Of a stretch of DNA of 64,000 nt, positions 1-9,006 are shown piece by piece. Where the stretch lies: positions 2,394,920 through 2,458,919 of the forward strand of contig NZ_LR593887.1 of assembly GCF_901538355.1 (NCBI RefSeq). Direction: 5' to 3'. Below the pieces are notes generated by a model. It was not told the DNA's origin. It saw nothing but the letters and a program-made list of their open reading frames with translations, and searched no databases. Within the stretch, counting starts at the first letter, position 1; every line of letters starts with the position of its first letter. Position numbers and translations under genes: made by a program. Source of the stretch: Tuwongella immobilis. Its GTDB lineage: Bacteria > Planctomycetota > Planctomycetia > Gemmatales > Gemmataceae.

Positions 1-1
1 A

Positions 2-70
2 GAAAAGAACAAGGATAAGAAGGGTGGATGCTACCTTCAGCGGGGCAAAGAGCCGATTGAAGAAGCGTAA
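2..70 (+). CDS. C-terminal end of an unidentified protein
   Basis: Reading frame 2 is open from the window edge to a TAA at 68-70 and encodes a lysine-rich tail that begins EKNKDKKGG and ends PIEEA. Only 22 residues are visible, so the family cannot be named. The next gene lies on the opposite strand and converges on it, with 88 bases between the two stops. It could be a chance open frame, but the highly charged composition looks like a real protein C-terminus. Confidence 0.45.
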   Translation, partial: EKNKDKKGGCYLQRGKEPIEEA

Positions 71-158
71 TCGATTAGTTGAATTGTGATGGAAGGTGAC
101 GCGACCCCGATCAATCCGTTCTGATGGATCGGGGCAGCGATTTTCAACCGAAATTGAA

Positions 159-1037
159 TCAGCTCGAAGAAACTTTCGCCTGACCTGCTCGCAACATTGC
201 TTCAATCTTGGGCAGGCGCCAGCCGATCCCCAACACGTTTTGCATCACGATTTCGTGGCGATCCGCACCCGAGGTGCGAACGGTCAAGTCGCCCGAACCG
301 AATCCCAGAATCCAGTGACGGAACAAATCATCTCGATGTTTTTCGAGTGTCATGCCGATCGTATCATACGATTTTTCACGTCCACCGATTTCTTCACACA
401 CGCGAATCTGTCCCGGAGTGAATGCGATATAGGTTCGCTTGTCAAAAATATTGACCGCTACGAACCAGATCACAAACAGTACCGCGCTGACAAATAAATA
501 GCCAGACATGTTGATGTAGATATGCAATGCTGAGAGATTCTTGACGATATCGTCTGCCCAACCCATCAGGGCAATAATTAACCCCAACATGGCGGCTGTG
601 ATAATCACAATGAGCGACCACAAACCGCGTAACGGGATGTTCGTAATCACAATCACCAGCAACAGAATCAGCAAGTATGCGGGACCCATCCACGCTCGTT
701 GCGAAACTCGGGGGCGCGGGGTGACCGTGGTCTCGGTGATATCATAATCCCGATTCTTCGTGGGCCATTTGCTCAGGTCTTCTTTGCCTTCGCTATCTTT
801 CGGCAACGTCAGCGTGTAAACGCCTTCGCCGGCCCGTTCGAGCTTGATCGAACCCGGCACAACCGCCATCCGCGAGCCTTCCACATAGGTCCAAAGTGCG
901 AAGAAAAAGCCGAAAAACCAAACTGGCCACCAATAGAATAAGCTGGAATGGGCGACGATAATCACCTCTTTGGAAGGTTCTTCTGAAGGCTTCATCGCCG
1001 ATACATCGCCACTGTTGGGTGTGTTTGCTGTAGACAT
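159..1037 (-). CDS. Membrane protein with C-terminal PH-like domain, unknown function
   Basis: This is a 292-residue membrane protein that I do not recognise by name. After a polar N-terminus it has a hydrophobic helix (about residues 32-50), a periplasmic-looking loop, a long hydrophobic stretch forming two or three helices (about 118-160) and another helix (about 175-195). The last 90 residues are soluble and rich in short beta-like segments with repeated basic residues, which suggests a PH-like or DUF304-type module at the membrane face. It stands alone on the minus strand; the cytochrome gene at 1180-1659 ends 142 bases upstream of its start. Confidence 0.7.
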   Translation of the reverse strand: MSTANTPNSGDVSAMKPSEEPSKEVIIVAHSSLFYWWPVWFFGFFFALWTYVEGSRMAVVPGSIKLERAGEGVYTLTLPKDSEGKEDLSKWPTKNRDYDITETTVTPRPRVSQRAWMGPAYLLILLLVIVITNIPLRGLWSLIVIITAAMLGLIIALMGWADDIVKNLSALHIYINMSGYLFVSAVLFVIWFVAVNIFDKRTYIAFTPGQIRVCEEIGGREKSYDTIGMTLEKHRDDLFRHWILGFGSGDLTVRTSGADRHEIVMQNVLGIGWRLPKIEAMLRAGQAKVSSS

Positions 1038-1179
1038 CCGTAGGGTGCCCCGTTTACGTAGAGGTAGAGAATGAACGTTCGTTGAGCTTACGCCTCAGTC
1101 CGGTATTCGTTCATTCGGGTCAAATCTTGCCTCACGATCGCACTCAGGCTACGCGTTCTGATTCCTCTCGTCAAGCAAG

Positions 1180-1659
1180 TCACTCATCTCGCCAGGGATT
1201 GATCTGGCGAGGAATGCGAAAATCTCGATGACAGCGATTGCATGCGTTGGCAATCTCCACAAGCCCATTCCGTGAACGGGGATAATCCCGCGCCGCAATC
1301 AGGCGAGCAACTCGAGTCGCTGTCTCCCGCAATTCCGTCGCACGCGTCATCCAAAGCGTATACCCGGTATTCCGAGGCGGGCGAATCATCAACAGATTCC
1401 CGGCCTCGGCGATCAACAATGCTTGACCTCGTGCGAATGTCCAAGTTTCCGCATCGTTCGGTTCGACTTTCAAGAATTGATTGAGACCTCGATAGTTCGA
1501 TGCGAGCAAGCCATCCATCAGCAAACCCGTTTCGGCGACCGCTTCCAACCGAGGGCGAGCCGGTTGGGCGGCATTCTGCGAATAGAGCAACCCCGGTATC
1601 ACGATGCAGCCGATCAATCCGAAGATGATCCCCATCGTTCTCCATCGAATGTCCGTCAT
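1180..1659 (-). CDS. Cytochrome c'-like monoheme protein
   Basis: A 159-residue exported c-type cytochrome. An N-terminal hydrophobic segment (about residues 9-26) acts as signal or anchor. The single haem-binding motif CNRCH is close to the C-terminus (Cys140, Cys143, His144) behind a mostly helical body. That placement is typical of the cytochrome c' / c556 fold rather than of class I cytochromes. Its start overlaps the stop of the upstream Rieske gene by 4 bases (ATGA), so the two are translated together and may form a small electron-transfer pair. The physiological partner is unknown. Confidence 0.75.
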   Translation of the reverse strand: MTDIRWRTMGIIFGLIGCIVIPGLLYSQNAAQPARPRLEAVAETGLLMDGLLASNYRGLNQFLKVEPNDAETWTFARGQALLIAEAGNLLMIRPPRNTGYTLWMTRATELRETATRVARLIAARDYPRSRNGLVEIANACNRCHRDFRIPRQINPWRDE

Positions 1660-1994
1660 TGCCGTGGCTCCGTCAGTGGTGGATCATCAGGTATTTCGAC
1701 TTGGACAAGATCGTCAACAATTCGCGTGGCATAACAGCCGATGGAAAGCGTTGGATTGTCCGCCCAGGCTCCGTCGGAAAGACGGAATCGCCAATAATGC
1801 AGCGGACAGCTAACCGTTCCGTTTTCGATGTAACCTCGACTCAACGCTGCACCTGCATGAGGACAGCTATCCTCGATCGCGTAAATCGTTCCCTCGACAA
1901 GGAATACAGCGATTCGGTGACCAGCAATTCGAATCGAACGTCCTTCATTTTCGACCAGTTGATCTTTGCGAATCGCGACTTGCCAGCTTCCCAT
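1656..1994 (-). CDS. Rieske [2Fe-2S] ferredoxin-like protein
   Basis: A 112-residue soluble Rieske protein without a membrane anchor. The two cluster boxes are clear: CPHAG (Cys44, His46) and CPLHYW (Cys63, His66). Size and sequence resemble the NirD / biphenyl-dioxygenase ferredoxin type. No oxygenase or nitrite reductase gene is nearby, so the electron acceptor cannot be read from context. The gene overlaps the cytochrome gene by 4 bases. It is divergent from the CYTH gene at 2115, and the 120 bases between them must hold both promoters. Confidence 0.85.
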   Translation of the reverse strand: MGSWQVAIRKDQLVENEGRSIRIAGHRIAVFLVEGTIYAIEDSCPHAGAALSRGYIENGTVSCPLHYWRFRLSDGAWADNPTLSIGCYATRIVDDLVQVEIPDDPPLTEPRQ

Positions 1995-2114
1995 CCGATT
2001 TCTCCAATATCCGGGTTGCGATCAGATTCTTAATGCCGTTCCCGGATTAGTGTCCAACTCCTCGAAAATTCCTATGGTAAAAGTCTACCGTTCCTAGGTG
2101 GAGGTGGCATACGA

Positions 2115-2675
2115 ATGTTTGAAATCGAAGGGAAGTATCGCGTCAACGATTGGAAACCCATCCACGCGACACTTCACAACCTGAACGCCAAAACAAACGG
2201 AACGCACCAAGAGGTCGATCAATACCTGAATGCGCCAGATCGGGATTTTGCGCAAACTGGTGAAGCATTTCGCCTGCGACGAATCGGAGCGGATAATTTT
2301 CTGACCTATAAAGGTCCGAAACGTGCCGCTGCGGTCAAGATGCGAGAAGAAATCGAAGTTCCCGTTGCTCCCGGGGATGACGGAGCTTCCCAAATCTTAA
2401 CACTCCTTCAAAACCTCGGATATCGACCTGTATTCCAAGTGACGAAACAACGAGAGTCTTTCGCCTTAGAATATGCTGGATATTCCGTGACGATCTGCTG
2501 CGATCGCGTGAACAATTTGGGAGATTTTCTGGAAATCGAGATCGTCGCAACGGAATTTTCACAGCCGAAAGTCGAACAAATCATTCAAGAGTTGGCGGAA
2601 CGCTTCGATTTAGGGAAACCCGAGCCACGTTCGTATTTGCGGATGCTACTGGAACGCAATCGAGATGACGCATGA
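2115..2675 (+). CDS. CYTH-domain protein (class IV adenylate cyclase / thiamine triphosphatase-like)
   Basis: A 186-residue single-domain protein of the CYTH superfamily, which binds triphosphates in a beta-barrel tunnel. The signature ExExK is at the N-terminus (Glu3, Glu5, Lys7 in MFEIEGKYRV), followed by the expected basic and acidic strands (RLRR, TYKGP, REEIEV, FLEIEI). Family members are CyaB-type adenylate cyclases, thiamine triphosphatases or inorganic triphosphatases. The sequence resembles the CyaB group, but the substrate cannot be settled from motifs alone. It overlaps panC by 4 bases (ATGA) and is first in a three-gene chain with panC and mgtE. Confidence 0.8.
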   Translation: MFEIEGKYRVNDWKPIHATLHNLNAKTNGTHQEVDQYLNAPDRDFAQTGEAFRLRRIGADNFLTYKGPKRAAAVKMREEIEVPVAPGDDGASQILTLLQNLGYRPVFQVTKQRESFALEYAGYSVTICCDRVNNLGDFLEIEIVATEFSQPKVEQIIQELAERFDLGKPEPRSYLRMLLERNRDDA

Positions 2676-3571
2676 GTGAGAGTATTGTCCAGCCGACTGA
2701 AATTCCAGTCATTGAGTCTGTTGCCGAGCTAAGGCAACACCTGCAACGACTGCGAAATCAAAATCGCACCATTGGATTTGTTCCAACGATGGGGGCGCTT
2801 CACGACGGCCATCTTCAACTCATCAAAGTCGCGCGGAAATCTTGTGATGTCGTCGTCGTCTCGATCTTCGTGAACCCGCTACAGTTTGGGCCAAATGAGG
2901 ATCTCAATCGCTATCCGCGGACCTTTGCGAGCGATGTGGAACAATCTGCTGCGGCGGGTGCATCGATCGTTTTCGCTCCGACCGTCCCTGAAATGTACCC
3001 AGATGGGTTCGAGACATCGGTGAATCTACACCGGATGGGAGCAATCCTGGAAGGCGCCAGCCGGCCGGGGCACTTTCAGGGTGTCGCGACCGTTGTGATG
3101 AAACTCTTCTGGATGGTTCTTCCAGATCGAGCGTTTTTTGGCCAGAAAGATGCCCAACAGGTCGGTGTTATTCAAAGAATGAGTCGGGACATGAACATCC
3201 CGATCGAATTGATAATTGTTCCAACAGTTCGCGAAGCCGATGGCCTTGCACTGAGTTCACGAAATCGATATCTATCACCCACCGAACGTCAACAAGCAGG
3301 GATTTTATATCAGGCGCTCTCGCATGCAGCGGAACGATTTCAGACAGGGGTGACTTCGGCAGATGTATTGTTATATGAGATCCGTGAAATCATTGGATCG
3401 GTTACCTTGAGTCGACTCGACTATGCCGAGATTGTCGATTCGCAAACATTTGAGCCGCTGGAACGTGTCGATCGGCCGGCCACGATCGTGCTCGCAGTGT
3501 TTTTTGGGAGCACGCGGTTAATTGATAATTGGTTGTTAACTCCATCGAATTCCGAAGCGGACCGAGCATGA
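2672..3571 (+). CDS. panC: Pantoate--beta-alanine ligase
   Basis: A 299-residue pantothenate synthetase, which joins pantoate and beta-alanine with ATP in the cytoplasm as the last step of pantothenate synthesis. All family blocks are visible: the nucleotidyl-transferase motif PTMGALHDGH, FVNPLQFGPNEDLNRYPR, the pantoate-site block GHFQGVATVV, FFGQKDAQQ and LSSRNRYL. Length is slightly above the usual 280 because of an N-terminal leader of about 20 residues. Its start overlaps the CYTH gene and its stop overlaps mgtE, each by 4 bases. No panB or panD is present in the window. Confidence 0.95.
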   Translation: MSESIVQPTEIPVIESVAELRQHLQRLRNQNRTIGFVPTMGALHDGHLQLIKVARKSCDVVVVSIFVNPLQFGPNEDLNRYPRTFASDVEQSAAAGASIVFAPTVPEMYPDGFETSVNLHRMGAILEGASRPGHFQGVATVVMKLFWMVLPDRAFFGQKDAQQVGVIQRMSRDMNIPIELIIVPTVREADGLALSSRNRYLSPTERQQAGILYQALSHAAERFQTGVTSADVLLYEIREIIGSVTLSRLDYAEIVDSQTFEPLERVDRPATIVLAVFFGSTRLIDNWLLTPSNSEADRA

Positions 3572-4950
3572 CGCACCCATTCTTTACTCCTGAACTTCGG
3601 TTAATGCTAGAGGAAGAAGATGCAGATGGCGTCCGCGCCTTTTGTGAAACCCTTCATCCTGCCCTCGTGGCCGAAGCGCTTGCAGAGGATTTCTCCGTCG
3701 AAGAAGTCTGGCGGGTGCTCGAACATACGCATATTCGCGATCAAGCCGCAATCTTTGAATATTTCCCCATCTCCTGGCAAGTAACAATGGTGGAAGGTGG
3801 GGGAAAACCTCACATGGCTCGATTAATTGAAGCCATGTCTCACGATGATCGCGTAGCGTTATTGCGTCGGCTCACACCCCGGGTCGCAGATGGACTCCTA
3901 CGACTTGTCGATGTCGCCGATCGGCGGGATATCGCTGAACTTTTTCGCTACGCCGAGAACACAGTCGGCTCGATCATGACAACCGAGTATGCCTGGGTTC
4001 CCACAGGATTAACGATCGGTGAAGCAATTGATCGGCTTCGCCATCATGCTCCAGATAACGAAACCATTTACTATGTCTATGTGCTGCAGGAGTCAACTCG
4101 AAGATTAGAAGGTGTTGTTTCACTTCGTGACCTGATTCTCTCCCAAAGACTGGTTTCCATCAACGAAGTGATGGATCGTGATTTAGTCACATTAAATGTG
4201 ACCGATGATCGAGAAGTAGCAGCACAAGCAATCGCCAGATACGATTTTCTGGCGATGCCTGTGATCGATGATTCGAATCGGTTGGTCGGAATTGTCACAC
4301 ACGATGACGTGATCGACATTGTCGTCCAAGAGGCAACCGAAGACTTGCAACGTCAAGGTGCCGTCGGGCCAATCACCGAGAATTATCTCGAAGCTGGGTT
4401 TCTCGATGTCTGGTGGAAACGAACCTTCTGGCTATCGATGTTATTTATTGCCGAAATGTTAACATTTAGTGCAACGGCATATTACGAAGAGTCGATTGAA
4501 CGAATTATGATTTTAAAGTATTTTATCACGCTCTGCATCGCGACTGGGGGGAACTCCGGGACGCAAGCGGCCACACTGGTCACCCGTGCAATGGCTCTCG
4601 GGCAAATCTCCGTCGGGCATTGGTTTCGAGTTCTTCGCCATGAGTTGTTAATGGGCATCGCCATGGGACTTGTCCTGGGTATCATTGCCCTCGTCCGGTG
4701 TCAACTGGTTCCAACCGAGATGCTCCGAGTGGAAGGCGGTGAGGATCTAACACACATCCAGATCGGCTGGGTGATCGGCCAAGCCGTTGCTTGTATTTGC
4801 CTCGTGGGCACATTAATTGGTGCGATGCTCCCGATGGTTTTCAAAAAACTTGGTGTGGATCCGGCACTTGCTTCAAGTCCATTTGTTGCAACCTTCGTCG
4901 ATGTGACGGGAATTGTGTTGTATTTTTCGATCGCATCGGTCTACCTATAA
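3568..4950 (+). CDS. mgtE: Magnesium transporter MgtE
   Basis: A 460-residue Mg2+ channel. Order of domains: cytoplasmic N domain (about residues 1-130), a pair of CBS domains (about 135-255) that sense Mg2+, a linking helix, and five transmembrane helices (about 280-460) ending with the pore region PALASSPFVATFVDVTG, which includes the conserved Asp. Length matches the family. I place the start at the ATG at 3568 because it forms an ATGA overlap with the panC stop; an in-frame start at 3529 would add 13 unrelated residues. Coupling to panC and a CYTH protein is unusual. Confidence 0.93.
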   Translation: MTHPFFTPELRLMLEEEDADGVRAFCETLHPALVAEALAEDFSVEEVWRVLEHTHIRDQAAIFEYFPISWQVTMVEGGGKPHMARLIEAMSHDDRVALLRRLTPRVADGLLRLVDVADRRDIAELFRYAENTVGSIMTTEYAWVPTGLTIGEAIDRLRHHAPDNETIYYVYVLQESTRRLEGVVSLRDLILSQRLVSINEVMDRDLVTLNVTDDREVAAQAIARYDFLAMPVIDDSNRLVGIVTHDDVIDIVVQEATEDLQRQGAVGPITENYLEAGFLDVWWKRTFWLSMLFIAEMLTFSATAYYEESIERIMILKYFITLCIATGGNSGTQAATLVTRAMALGQISVGHWFRVLRHELLMGIAMGLVLGIIALVRCQLVPTEMLRVEGGEDLTHIQIGWVIGQAVACICLVGTLIGAMLPMVFKKLGVDPALASSPFVATFVDVTGIVLYFSIASVYL

Positions 4951-5087
4951 TCGATACAGTCCGTGAAATTGATCCAATCGATTGTCTTGGATCGTTTCCG
5001 AAAACCAATCAGAATAATCATCTCAAAGAGCTCAATCGATGGAACCGATGATCCTGGAAGAGATGGAAATCTCGGAAAGGATCATCC

Positions 5088-5903
5088 ATGAGTCGTTCTC
5101 AATCAACGGAGCCTGGCAAAGCGAAAGCCCCAGGCGTTATTTTTCGGATGATCATTGGACTTGGAGATTGGACACAGTTTGCACTCCAATCCATCCTCGG
5201 AATCGTGACCGGACAAGTACCGCGTCGAGAATTGATCCCAATCGGTTTTGCGATCGGATATCAATCCGCGATGGTCGTGGCGTTGTCGGGATTATTTATT
5301 GGATTGGTGTTGGCCGTCCAATCCTACAGTCAATTTAAGGCATTGGGTTTGGAATCCTCGTTAGGCGCTGTCATCAACTTGTCGGTCGTGCGAGAACTTG
5401 GCCCGGTACTGACCGCAACGATGCTCGCCGGGCGAGTTGGGTCTGCGATTGCAGCCGAACTTGCAACGATGCGAGTGACGGAACAAATCGATGCTCTCGC
5501 GTGTTTGGGGGTAAACCCCATCTATTTCTTGGTCAGTCCACGACTACTGGCGTGTATCTTTCTGATTCCATTGTTAACAATTCTCGCGAATTTTTTCGGA
5601 GTATGTGGCGGTGCGCTAATCTGTTTATATGTGTTTGAAATCGAGCCGTTCCACTATTGGGAAAATACACGGGATCGAGTTGGTTTATATGATCTGTTCT
5701 CTGGCTTGGTGAAACCATTTTTCTTTGGAGCCGCGATTGCCTGGATCAGTTGTCATCGTGGATTCCGAAGCGGTAATGGAGCGGTTGGGGTCGGGCGAGC
5801 AGCGACGGAAGCCTTTGTTTGGTCATTTCTCGCAATTTTGGTGTTAGATTTTTTCTTAGTCTTGGTTCTCAATAACATTCTCGATCCACGACTTGAGGGG
5901 TAA
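5088..5903 (+). CDS. mlaE: MCE/Mla-type ABC transporter permease
   Basis: A 271-residue integral membrane permease of the MlaE family, the transmembrane part of an ABC system that moves phospholipids between inner and outer membranes. Five or six hydrophobic helices are visible, with the typical central block VRELGPVLTATMLAGRVGSAIAAE and the following EQIDAL segment. A good ribosome site (GGAAAGGA) precedes the start. It is the first gene of mlaE-mlaF-mlaD; only 3 bases separate it from the ATPase gene. The presence of this system fits an outer-membrane-bearing planctomycete cell. Confidence 0.92.
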   Translation: MSRSQSTEPGKAKAPGVIFRMIIGLGDWTQFALQSILGIVTGQVPRRELIPIGFAIGYQSAMVVALSGLFIGLVLAVQSYSQFKALGLESSLGAVINLSVVRELGPVLTATMLAGRVGSAIAAELATMRVTEQIDALACLGVNPIYFLVSPRLLACIFLIPLLTILANFFGVCGGALICLYVFEIEPFHYWENTRDRVGLYDLFSGLVKPFFFGAAIAWISCHRGFRSGNGAVGVGRAATEAFVWSFLAILVLDFFLVLVLNNILDPRLEG

Positions 5904-5906
5904 CCG

Positions 5907-6743
5907 ATGACAGACCAAGAAAATGAGCCGATTGTTCCACCAATTCTTCCGATTCGTCCGATCATTGAGCTTGAGGAAGTCGGAGTAACATTCACGCAAC
6001 CGGTGATCCGTTCGATATCGCTGCAAATTCTGCCAGGGCAAACGGTTGCAGTCATCGGCGAAAGTGGATGCGGGAAAACCGTGCTGCTCAAGTCAATCGT
6101 TGGGCTGGTGAAACCAACCACGGGAACTGTTCGCTTTGAAGGTCGAGATATTCATTCATTAAGCGAGGCAGAATTAATTCGCACACGATTACGAATGGGG
6201 TTTCTCTTTCAAGGTGCAGCGTTATTCGATAGCTTAAATGTGTTTGAAAATATCGCGTTTGGTGTTCGTTCGCTGGGGACACTTCCAGAAATTGAGATTC
6301 GCGAGCGCGTTCGACGTTGTCTCTTGGATGTCGGATTACCCACCACGACCGAGTCAAAAATGCCTTCCGAGATTTCCGGAGGGATGAAAAAGCGAGTCGG
6401 GCTTGCTCGTGCCTTAGCCTTGAACCCAGATGTCATGTTATACGATGAACCGACAACGGGTTTGGATCCGATAATGACAGATGTAATTAATGAACTCATT
6501 CTTCGAACACGGAAAGCTCGACCAATCACCAGTATTATCGTTACCCATGAAATGCGAACGGTCCATAAAGTTGCCGATCGAGTTGTGATGTTTTATCCGT
6601 TAAGCAGGCTTCGTGAGTCCGATCCGCAAATTCTCTACGATGGCCCTGCGGATCAACTCCAAAATTCATCGGATGTCCGGATCCGCCAATTTATCGAGGG
6701 GGAAGCCGGCGACCGAATGCAAGAACTACAGGCGTCAACTTAA
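5907..6743 (+). CDS. mlaF: MCE/Mla-type ABC transporter ATPase
   Basis: A 278-residue ABC ATPase that energises the MlaE permease. Walker A is GESGCGKT (residues 51-58), the signature is ISGGMKKRVGLARAL and Walker B with the catalytic Glu is VMLYDEPTTGLDP. The N-terminal 20 residues are proline-rich and precede the nucleotide-binding domain. The methionine- and lysine-rich signature is typical of MlaF. It lies 3 bases after mlaE and 14 bases before the MCE gene, so all three form one operon. Confidence 0.93.
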   Translation: MTDQENEPIVPPILPIRPIIELEEVGVTFTQPVIRSISLQILPGQTVAVIGESGCGKTVLLKSIVGLVKPTTGTVRFEGRDIHSLSEAELIRTRLRMGFLFQGAALFDSLNVFENIAFGVRSLGTLPEIEIRERVRRCLLDVGLPTTTESKMPSEISGGMKKRVGLARALALNPDVMLYDEPTTGLDPIMTDVINELILRTRKARPITSIIVTHEMRTVHKVADRVVMFYPLSRLRESDPQILYDGPADQLQNSSDVRIRQFIEGEAGDRMQELQAST

Positions 6744-6757
6744 CGTGGAGATCAATC

Positions 6758-8143
6758 ATGAGTGATCGTGGGAATCAAGTCCGTCTCGGATTGTTCACCC
6801 TTTTTGCGATGGGCATGCTCGCTGCACTCATTTTTTTGTTTAGCGGGTCTCCAAATCTCTTAAAGAATACCGTTCAATATGTGGTTGTCTTTTCTGACGC
6901 ACCAGGGATCTCAGAAGGGGCTCCAGTCCGTCGATCAGGTGTTCGAATTGGGGAAGTGCAAAGTTTAGAATTGGTTCCCGAGACGGGGTTAGTTCGAGTC
7001 GCGATCGTCGTCGATCCTCGGTATGTTCCGCGAACGAAAGAAGATATTACGTTAGTTCGAGGACTGATTACCAACGACACTTCCGTTGATTTGATCCCAC
7101 GGATCCAAGAAAAAGGGCGGTTTGATCTCGGTGAACCAGTCCCTGTGGGAACCGAGTTGGTCGGATTACCTCCGCCGAATGCGCGAACCATCCTAACTCA
7201 AGCATCAGAGGTGCTTCCGACAGCACAGGCATCGTTAGACGAAATTCGTCGCTCGGTCCAACGAATTGACAAGCTCGCTCCGCGCTTGGAAGAAACCTTA
7301 GTTGCGATTCGTGATGCTGCTTCAACAATTGGTGATTTTGTTCCTGAGTTGCGAAAAACGAATGATGAACTTCGTGGCGTGATTACCGGGATTCGCACAG
7401 CCGGGCCACAACTCCGCGAAACCAACGAACAAGTTCAAGTCTTATTGGCGAACGTCAACACAGTGGCTGAGGAATTCCGAGTATTTTTCAAGACGAATGA
7501 ACCAGAGCTAACGCGTTCGATCAAGAATGCAGCGATTTCGATCGAGCGGATTGGAGAAGTATTGAATGATTCAAATCGCGAGAATGTCAGTAAAGCGATT
7601 TTGAATGTCAAAAACGCGAGCGATCGATTTGAGAAAATCGCGGAAAATACCGAAGCTACGCTGAAATCACTGGCAGATACCATCACAATGACTGGCACCG
7701 ATATTCAGAAGCTATTCGAGCGTGCGAGAGTCGGATTTGATAATGTGGAAAAACGATTTAATGAATTCATCAAGAAAATCGAGCCATATGAAGAACGATT
7801 TTCAAAAATCGTTGGAAATGTTGAATCTGCGACAAGCCAAATCAATCAAGGTGCGATGGATGTGCGAGAAGTAATCCGCAACTTCACACGGCCCGATGGA
7901 ACGGTTCAAAAACTCTTGACCGATCCTGGGATTTATAATCAGACATACTTGATCGTGGCGAATCTAAATCGGATTATCCCGAGGTTAGATCGAATTCTAC
8001 AAGATTTTGAGGTGTTTGCAGACAAAATCGCTCGGCATCCGGAATCGATTGGGGTGGGCGGAGCTGTCCGTCCAAGCAGCGGTCTCAAGGAATCACCAGA
8101 ATCAACAGTTCCGAGATCTCCACTTATCCCACCCCGACCATAA
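6758..8143 (+). CDS. mlaD: MlaD-family MCE-domain substrate-binding protein with long coiled coil
   Basis: A 461-residue protein with one N-terminal transmembrane anchor (about residues 13-30), an MCE domain (about 38-120, with GAPVRRSGVRIGEV) and then about 250 residues of heptad-rich helix (about 155-410). The end is a proline-rich tail. MCE domains form hexameric rings that carry lipids, and a long helical extension may form a needle-like tunnel as in PqiB/YebT-type proteins. It is the last gene of the mlaEFD operon. The convergent minus-strand gene at 8152 stops 8 bases beyond. Confidence 0.88.
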   Translation: MSDRGNQVRLGLFTLFAMGMLAALIFLFSGSPNLLKNTVQYVVVFSDAPGISEGAPVRRSGVRIGEVQSLELVPETGLVRVAIVVDPRYVPRTKEDITLVRGLITNDTSVDLIPRIQEKGRFDLGEPVPVGTELVGLPPPNARTILTQASEVLPTAQASLDEIRRSVQRIDKLAPRLEETLVAIRDAASTIGDFVPELRKTNDELRGVITGIRTAGPQLRETNEQVQVLLANVNTVAEEFRVFFKTNEPELTRSIKNAAISIERIGEVLNDSNRENVSKAILNVKNASDRFEKIAENTEATLKSLADTITMTGTDIQKLFERARVGFDNVEKRFNEFIKKIEPYEERFSKIVGNVESATSQINQGAMDVREVIRNFTRPDGTVQKLLTDPGIYNQTYLIVANLNRIIPRLDRILQDFEVFADKIARHPESIGVGGAVRPSSGLKESPESTVPRSPLIPPRP

Positions 8144-8151
8144 TCACTGGA

Positions 8152-8898
8152 TTACGGTTTCTCAAAAACTTTTGGATCGACGGTGTTGAGGAACTCAATG
8201 CTCTTCACCGTCCAATTTCCAACAACTCGATTGTTATGGACCTCAATGATCTGCGTTGGCATCAGAATACCATCGTGTGGCTTGTATTGGCTAAAGTAAG
8301 TATCTTTGATGACTTCCGTTCCCGCTTCACGTCCTTTGAAACTCGATTTAATCAAGACGCCGGTTTCGGTGTCAAAATAGAGACTAACGTCTGGGCGGTT
8401 TTTCATCGATACGAGCAGGCCGTCAACGGCGCGATTTTGGATTCGAGTTGAGGGGAGCGAGCGAAATTGAAGTCGCGGATCTTTTAAACTTATAATGGAT
8501 TGAATCCAACGAGCATGGACCTCCATCCGGATATCATCTGCTTCGACAGCAGTCAACGCAACGGACTCGGCATCAATCGCACGCCAACCCGATTCCTTTG
8601 ATAACGCAATCACCACTGAAACTTTTCGTTCCTCATTCTGTAAGAGAAACTTGACTCGAAAATGTTGTGGAAGATTAACGATTAACTCTTGTGTCGCATC
8701 GGTTGAACCATTCGGGGTACTCATTGTACCGGTTTTCGTGATTTTGACTCGCAGTGCTTTTTCGAGTTTGTTCTCATTCGAACCATGCACCGTGATGGCT
8801 CGGTTGATGATCTTTCCAACCGCTTCGTCGTCTGCCTTTGAATCTCGCACTAGCAGAATCATCCCAAGGCAAATCCCAAACCGGATGCTCCATCGCAT
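8152..8898 (-). CDS. Secreted LolA/RseB-like protein
   Basis: A 248-residue exported protein: signal peptide about residues 1-22 (hydrophobic core followed by SKADDE), then a beta-rich body. The pattern of strands and the ending with IMLPTQI-like and WTVKSIEFL strands recalls LolA / LppX / RseB-type half-barrels that bind acyl chains or lipoproteins, common in planctomycetes. No catalytic motif is seen. The ribosome site GGGAGAG is 8 bases before the start. It is 108 bases downstream of the ECF sigma gene on the same strand, and could be its target or part of its signalling circuit; this is inference from position. Confidence 0.65.
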   Translation of the reverse strand: MRWSIRFGICLGMILLVRDSKADDEAVGKIINRAITVHGSNENKLEKALRVKITKTGTMSTPNGSTDATQELIVNLPQHFRVKFLLQNEERKVSVVIALSKESGWRAIDAESVALTAVEADDIRMEVHARWIQSIISLKDPRLQFRSLPSTRIQNRAVDGLLVSMKNRPDVSLYFDTETGVLIKSSFKGREAGTEVIKDTYFSQYKPHDGILMPTQIIEVHNNRVVGNWTVKSIEFLNTVDPKVFEKP

Positions 8899-9006
8899 TT
8901 CATCGCTCTCCCAATAATTGAAGGTTATGTAGTCTTTACATAAACCGATCGAAAAGTCGATGAAAAGGGATTCATCAATTGGATGATTACGGGGAATTCC
9001 TGCGAT

